From: Actinomycetota bacterium
GTDB lineage: Bacteria > Actinomycetota > Actinomycetes > Streptosporangiales > Streptosporangiaceae
Reading direction: 5' to 3'
DNA: 6,261 nucleotides
Assembly (NCBI GenBank): GCA_003541285.1
Contig: DPMS01000821.1
Coordinates: forward strand, 1 to 6,261
This document shows positions 3,413 through 6,261 of this stretch, piece after piece. Positions within the stretch are counted from its first letter, which is position 1. Each line of letters begins with the position of its first letter. Both the position numbers and the translations under genes were made by a program. The notes under the pieces were generated by a model. It made no database searches, had not been told where the DNA came from, and saw only the letters and a list, made by a program, of their open reading frames with translations.

Positions 3413-6261
3413 ATGAAGACTCGATCGTTGCGCCGGGCCGGATATGCCGTCGTTGCCGTAGCGCTCGCTGCGGCGGGCTTGTTAGGACTGCCAGCTACGG
3501 CGTTCGCCGGGCTGCCGGGTGCTAGTTCGCTGCTGACCAGGGCGCCGTGGCTGACCGACGCCACGGCCACGTCGGTGCAGGTGAACTGGGCCACCACCAC
3601 GCAGAACACCGGGGTCGTCGAGTACGGCGCACCGGGCAACTGCACCGCGAACTCGGTGACCGCCTCCGGTCAGGGCACCGCGATCAACGTGAACGGCGTC
3701 ACCGAGTACCTCAACGAGGTGGCGGTGACCGGGCTCACGGCGAACACGACTTACTGCTACCGGATCACCACCGGTGGCGCGAACCCGGTGGACCTGCTGG
3801 GCACCAATGCGTCCCCGCAGTTCACCACGCTGCAGTCGGCGACCGGCTCGCAGCCGCTGACCTTCGATGTGTTCGGCGACTGGGGGGACACCACCAACAG
3901 TGGTAACAACAACGGCTCGGTCAACGGCAACCAGGCGGGGGTGGACGCGGGGATTGCCAGCAGCAACGCCCAGTTCGCGATCTCGACCGGGGACATCGCC
4001 TACCCGGCCGGGTCAGAGGCCAACTACGGGGACCTGAACCAGACCGGGCAGCCGGACGTCAGCGGCGTCTTCGCGCCCTCCTACTGGGCGGTGCCCGGGC
4101 AGGGCATACCGCTCTATCCCGTTAATGGCAATCATGGGCTGAACCCGACATTCCTGGAGGAATGGCCGGAACCGGCCACCGCGAAAGCGTCAGGCGGCGT
4201 GTACTCGATGGTGTCCTATCCCTCCATCGACGGCACCAACCCGGCCAGTCTCCCGACGGGTTATTACGCGTTCTCCGCCGGCGGGGTGCGCTTCTACATG
4301 CTGGACGCCTCCTGGAACAACAGCAACGTGGGCACGGCGACCGGCGGGTCCTGCGGCACGACGATATCGTGCAAGATCTACCAGGTTGATCACGACGCCC
4401 ACTGGACGGTGCCGTCGGCCGAGTACACCTGGCTCTCGCAGGACCTGGCGGCCCATCCGGGCGGGCTGAAGTTCGCTTTCTTTCACTTCCCGCTGTACTC
4501 CGACGACTCAGCCGAGTCCAGCGACACCTTCCTGGACAACACGCCCGGCAGCAGCGGCAGCCTGGAGCAGTTGCTGCACGACAACGGTGTCCAGCTCGTC
4601 TTCAACGGCCACGCCCACGACTACCAGCGCAACATCGCCACCCCAGGCGGGGTGACCAGCTACGTCACCGGTGGCGGCGGCGGGTCGGCAAGTGCTGTCG
4701 GGCTGAACCAGTGCTCCACCACCGACGCCTACGCGGTCGGCTGGAACTACAGTTCCGGCAAGGGAACCTCATGCGGCGCGGCGCAGGTGCCGGCCAGCGA
4801 CTCGCAGGTCTACCACTTCCTGAAGGTTACCGTGAACGGCACCACGGTCACGGTCACCCCGACCGACGCCACCGGGCACACCTTCGACCCCATGACCTAC
4901 AACTTCGCGTCCGACACCACCCCGCCGTCGGCGCCCGGCAGCCTCACCGCGAACCAGGCCGGCTCGGGGGCCGTCACGCTGGACTGGACGGCGGCCACCG
5001 ACAACATCGGGGTCAGCGCCTACGACATCTACCGCAACGGCACCTACCTGGCCACCGTCGGCCCGGACGTCACCAGCTACACCGACTCCACCGCCACCTC
5101 CGGCACCGGCTACACCTACGTGGCCGACGCCCGTGACCTGGCCGGCAACACCACCGGTGCCAGCGTGAACGTCAACGGCGGGGCGGTGGTGTTCTCGGAC
5201 GGGTTCGAGAGCGGTGACATGTCCCAGTGGACGTCGGTGACCGGCAACATCAAGGCGCAGTCCTCGCTCGTCCACAGCGGGACCTACGCGGCGCAGGAGA
5301 CCAGTACCGGGTCGGGCACGTACGCCCGCAAGACCCTGCCCGGGACCTACACCAACCTGTGGGCGCAGGCGTGGGTGTATGTGGTCAGCCATTCCACCTC
5401 GGCCGCGTTCTTCAGCTTCCGCACCAGCAGCGGAGCCTCGATCCTCTACGTCTATGTCAATGCCAGCGGCGATCTGTCCGTGCGCAACGACGCCGGGGGG
5501 GTGACGACCTACAGCACCACGCAGGTACCGGCCGGCAGCTGGCACCTGGTCACCCTGAATGCGCAGATCAACGGGACAAACAGCAGCCTGTCCGTGTCGC
5601 TGGACGGCACCGGTGTACCGGCCCTGACGCTGACCGGGCAGAACCTGGGTACCAACCCGATCGCCATGCTGCAACTGGGTGACAACGTCACCGGGCGCAC
5701 CTACGACATCGCCCTCGACGACGTCGAAGCCAGCCAGAGCAACCCGCTGGCCGACACGACGCCGCCGACCGCCCCCGGGGCTCCCACGGTGACCAATCTG
5801 ACCTCGTCCAGTGTCGGGCTGTCCTGGACCCCCGCCACCGATAACGTCGGCGTGGCGTACTACGAGGTGGTGCGCGACGGGACGGACATCGGGTCGGCGA
5901 CCACCACTAGCTACACCGATAACGCCGTCTCGCCTTCGACCACTTACACCTACGCGATCACCGCGTACGACGCGGCCGGGAACAACACCACCGGGGGCTC
6001 GACCCAGGTGACAACACCGGCGGGCAGTTCGTCGCTGTTCTCGGACGGGTTCGAGAGCGGTGACATGTCCCAGTGGACGTCGGTGACCGGCAACATCGCG
6101 GCGGAGTCGTCGCTGGCTCATTCCGGCACCTATGCGGCGGAGGAGACCAGTACCGGGTCGGGCACGTACGCCCGCAAGACCCTGCCCGGGACCTACACCA
6201 ACCTGTGGGCGCAGGCGTGGGTGTATGTGGTCAGCCATTCCACCTCGGCCGCGTTCTTCAG
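3413..6261 (+). CDS. Secreted purple-acid-phosphatase-like metallophosphoesterase with FN3 and jelly-roll repeats (3' end outside window)
   Basis: 949 codons are visible and the frame is open to the edge. Residues 1-32 form a signal peptide (basic start, hydrophobic core, A30-F-A32 cleavage site). About 42-145 is a PAP-type N-terminal beta domain beginning A44-P-W-L. The catalytic domain (about 150-500) shows D156-W-G, G193-D194-I-A-Y197, N238-G-N240-H241, F357-H358-F-P-L-Y and G399-H400-A-H402-D-Y-Q-R. Thus D156, D194, Y197, N240, H358, H400 and H402 supply the full dimetal ligand set of purple acid phosphatases. The usual acidic residue after the GNH motif is Gly242. FN3 domains lie at about 501-590 and 781-872. 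Jelly-roll, LamG/concanavalin-like modules lie at about 594-775 and from 876 to the edge. The six cysteines (77, 115, 314, 320, 434, 454) all lie in the first half and could form three disulfides. The likely role is extracellular hydrolysis of phosphoesters, with the tail binding a polymer or surface. Residue 24 is a TTA codon. Confidence 0.9.
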   Translation, partial: MKTRSLRRAGYAVVAVALAAAGLLGLPATAFAGLPGASSLLTRAPWLTDATATSVQVNWATTTQNTGVVEYGAPGNCTANSVTASGQGTAINVNGVTEYLNEVAVTGLTANTTYCYRITTGGANPVDLLGTNASPQFTTLQSATGSQPLTFDVFGDWGDTTNSGNNNGSVNGNQAGVDAGIASSNAQFAISTGDIAYPAGSEANYGDLNQTGQPDVSGVFAPSYWAVPGQGIPLYPVNGNHGLNPTFLEEWPEPATAKASGGVYSMVSYPSIDGTNPASLPTGYYAFSAGGVRFYMLDASWNNSNVGTATGGSCGTTISCKIYQVDHDAHWTVPSAEYTWLSQDLAAHPGGLKFAFFHFPLYSDDSAESSDTFLDNTPGSSGSLEQLLHDNGVQLVFNGHAHDYQRNIATPGGVTSYVTGGGGGSASAVGLNQCSTTDAYAVGWNYSSGKGTSCGAAQVPASDSQVYHFLKVTVNGTTVTVTPTDATGHTFDPMTYNFASDTTPPSAPGSLTANQAGSGAVTLDWTAATDNIGVSAYDIYRNGTYLATVGPDVTSYTDSTATSGTGYTYVADARDLAGNTTGASVNVNGGAVVFSDGFESGDMSQWTSVTGNIKAQSSLVHSGTYAAQETSTGSGTYARKTLPGTYTNLWAQAWVYVVSHSTSAAFFSFRTSSGASILYVYVNASGDLSVRNDAGGVTTYSTTQVPAGSWHLVTLNAQINGTNSSLSVSLDGTGVPALTLTGQNLGTNPIAMLQLGDNVTGRTYDIALDDVEASQSNPLADTTPPTAPGAPTVTNLTSSSVGLSWTPATDNVGVAYYEVVRDGTDIGSATTTSYTDNAVSPSTTYTYAITAYDAAGNNTTGGSTQVTTPAGSSSLFSDGFESGDMSQWTSVTGNIAAESSLAHSGTYAAEETSTGSGTYARKTLPGTYTNLWAQAWVYVVSHSTSAAFF
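5192..5415 (+). repeat. Jelly-roll module start, copy 1 of in-gene direct repeat
   Basis: These 224 bp recur at 6038-6261, exactly 846 bp (282 codons) downstream and in the same frame. Positions 5192-5251 (60 bp) and 5297-5415 (119 bp) are identical to their counterparts. The 45 bp between (5252-5296) differ at 13 positions. It encodes the start of the carbohydrate-binding-like module (F594-S-D-G-F-E-S-G-D-M onward). The bases before the repeat do not match, so the left boundary is sharp. Confidence 0.95.
6038..6261 (+). repeat. Jelly-roll module start, copy 2 of in-gene direct repeat (cut by window edge)
   Basis: This is the second copy of the module starting at residue 876. Identity with copy 1 is complete over 6038-6097 and 6143-6261, and still perfect where the window stops, so the repeat probably extends further right. 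Confidence 0.95.

Noticed and set aside
4769..6238. A 489-codon open frame on the minus strand
   Set aside because: It lies wholly antisense to the phosphatase, whose motifs, signal peptide and domains are clear. Its own repeated segments mirror the FN3/jelly-roll repeat, and its Gly/Arg/Val-rich composition is a high-GC shadow artefact.

Overview
The window looks like chromosomal DNA from a high-GC actinomycete. The genes are GC-rich with mostly G/C third codon positions and good GGAGG-type ribosome sites. The first gene belongs to a deazaflavin (F420) associated family typical of Actinomycetota. The genus cannot be read from the sequence. I see no tRNA, rRNA, CRISPR array, insertion sequence or phage gene, and nothing that clearly forms a new defence or biosynthetic system.

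Layout. Positions 74-514 (+) encode a small Rv2061-like PPOX/F420 split-barrel protein. It is followed after 22 bp by a 272-residue NAD(P)-binding atypical SDR/epimerase-like protein (537-1355, +), and the two probably form one operon. Converging on them, with only 11 bp between stop codons, is a multi-membrane-span GT-C (family 39-like) glycosyltransferase (1367-2923, -). A 489-bp region (2924-3412), partly AT-rich, separates it from a divergent large secreted protein that starts at 3413 (+) and runs off the right edge after 949 codons.

The secreted protein is the most interesting gene. It has a signal peptide, a purple-acid-phosphatase-like N-terminal domain, and a metallophosphoesterase domain with all seven expected metal ligands. 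These are followed by alternating FN3 and jelly-roll (LamG-like) modules. Two copies of the jelly-roll module lie exactly 846 bp apart and share long blocks of perfect nucleotide identity around a diverged 45-bp patch, which suggests recent duplication or gene conversion. Its signal peptide holds the only TTA codon I found in the four genes.

The divergent intergenic region holds an operator-like dyad over a candidate promoter for the glycosyltransferase, a GC-rich hairpin, a candidate promoter for the phosphatase, and three consecutive hairpins leading up to the phosphatase ribosome site. Functionally the right half concerns the cell surface or exterior (membrane glycosyl transfer and a secreted phosphatase). 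The left half is a pair of cytoplasmic redox-type proteins of unknown substrate. No evidence ties the two halves into one pathway.
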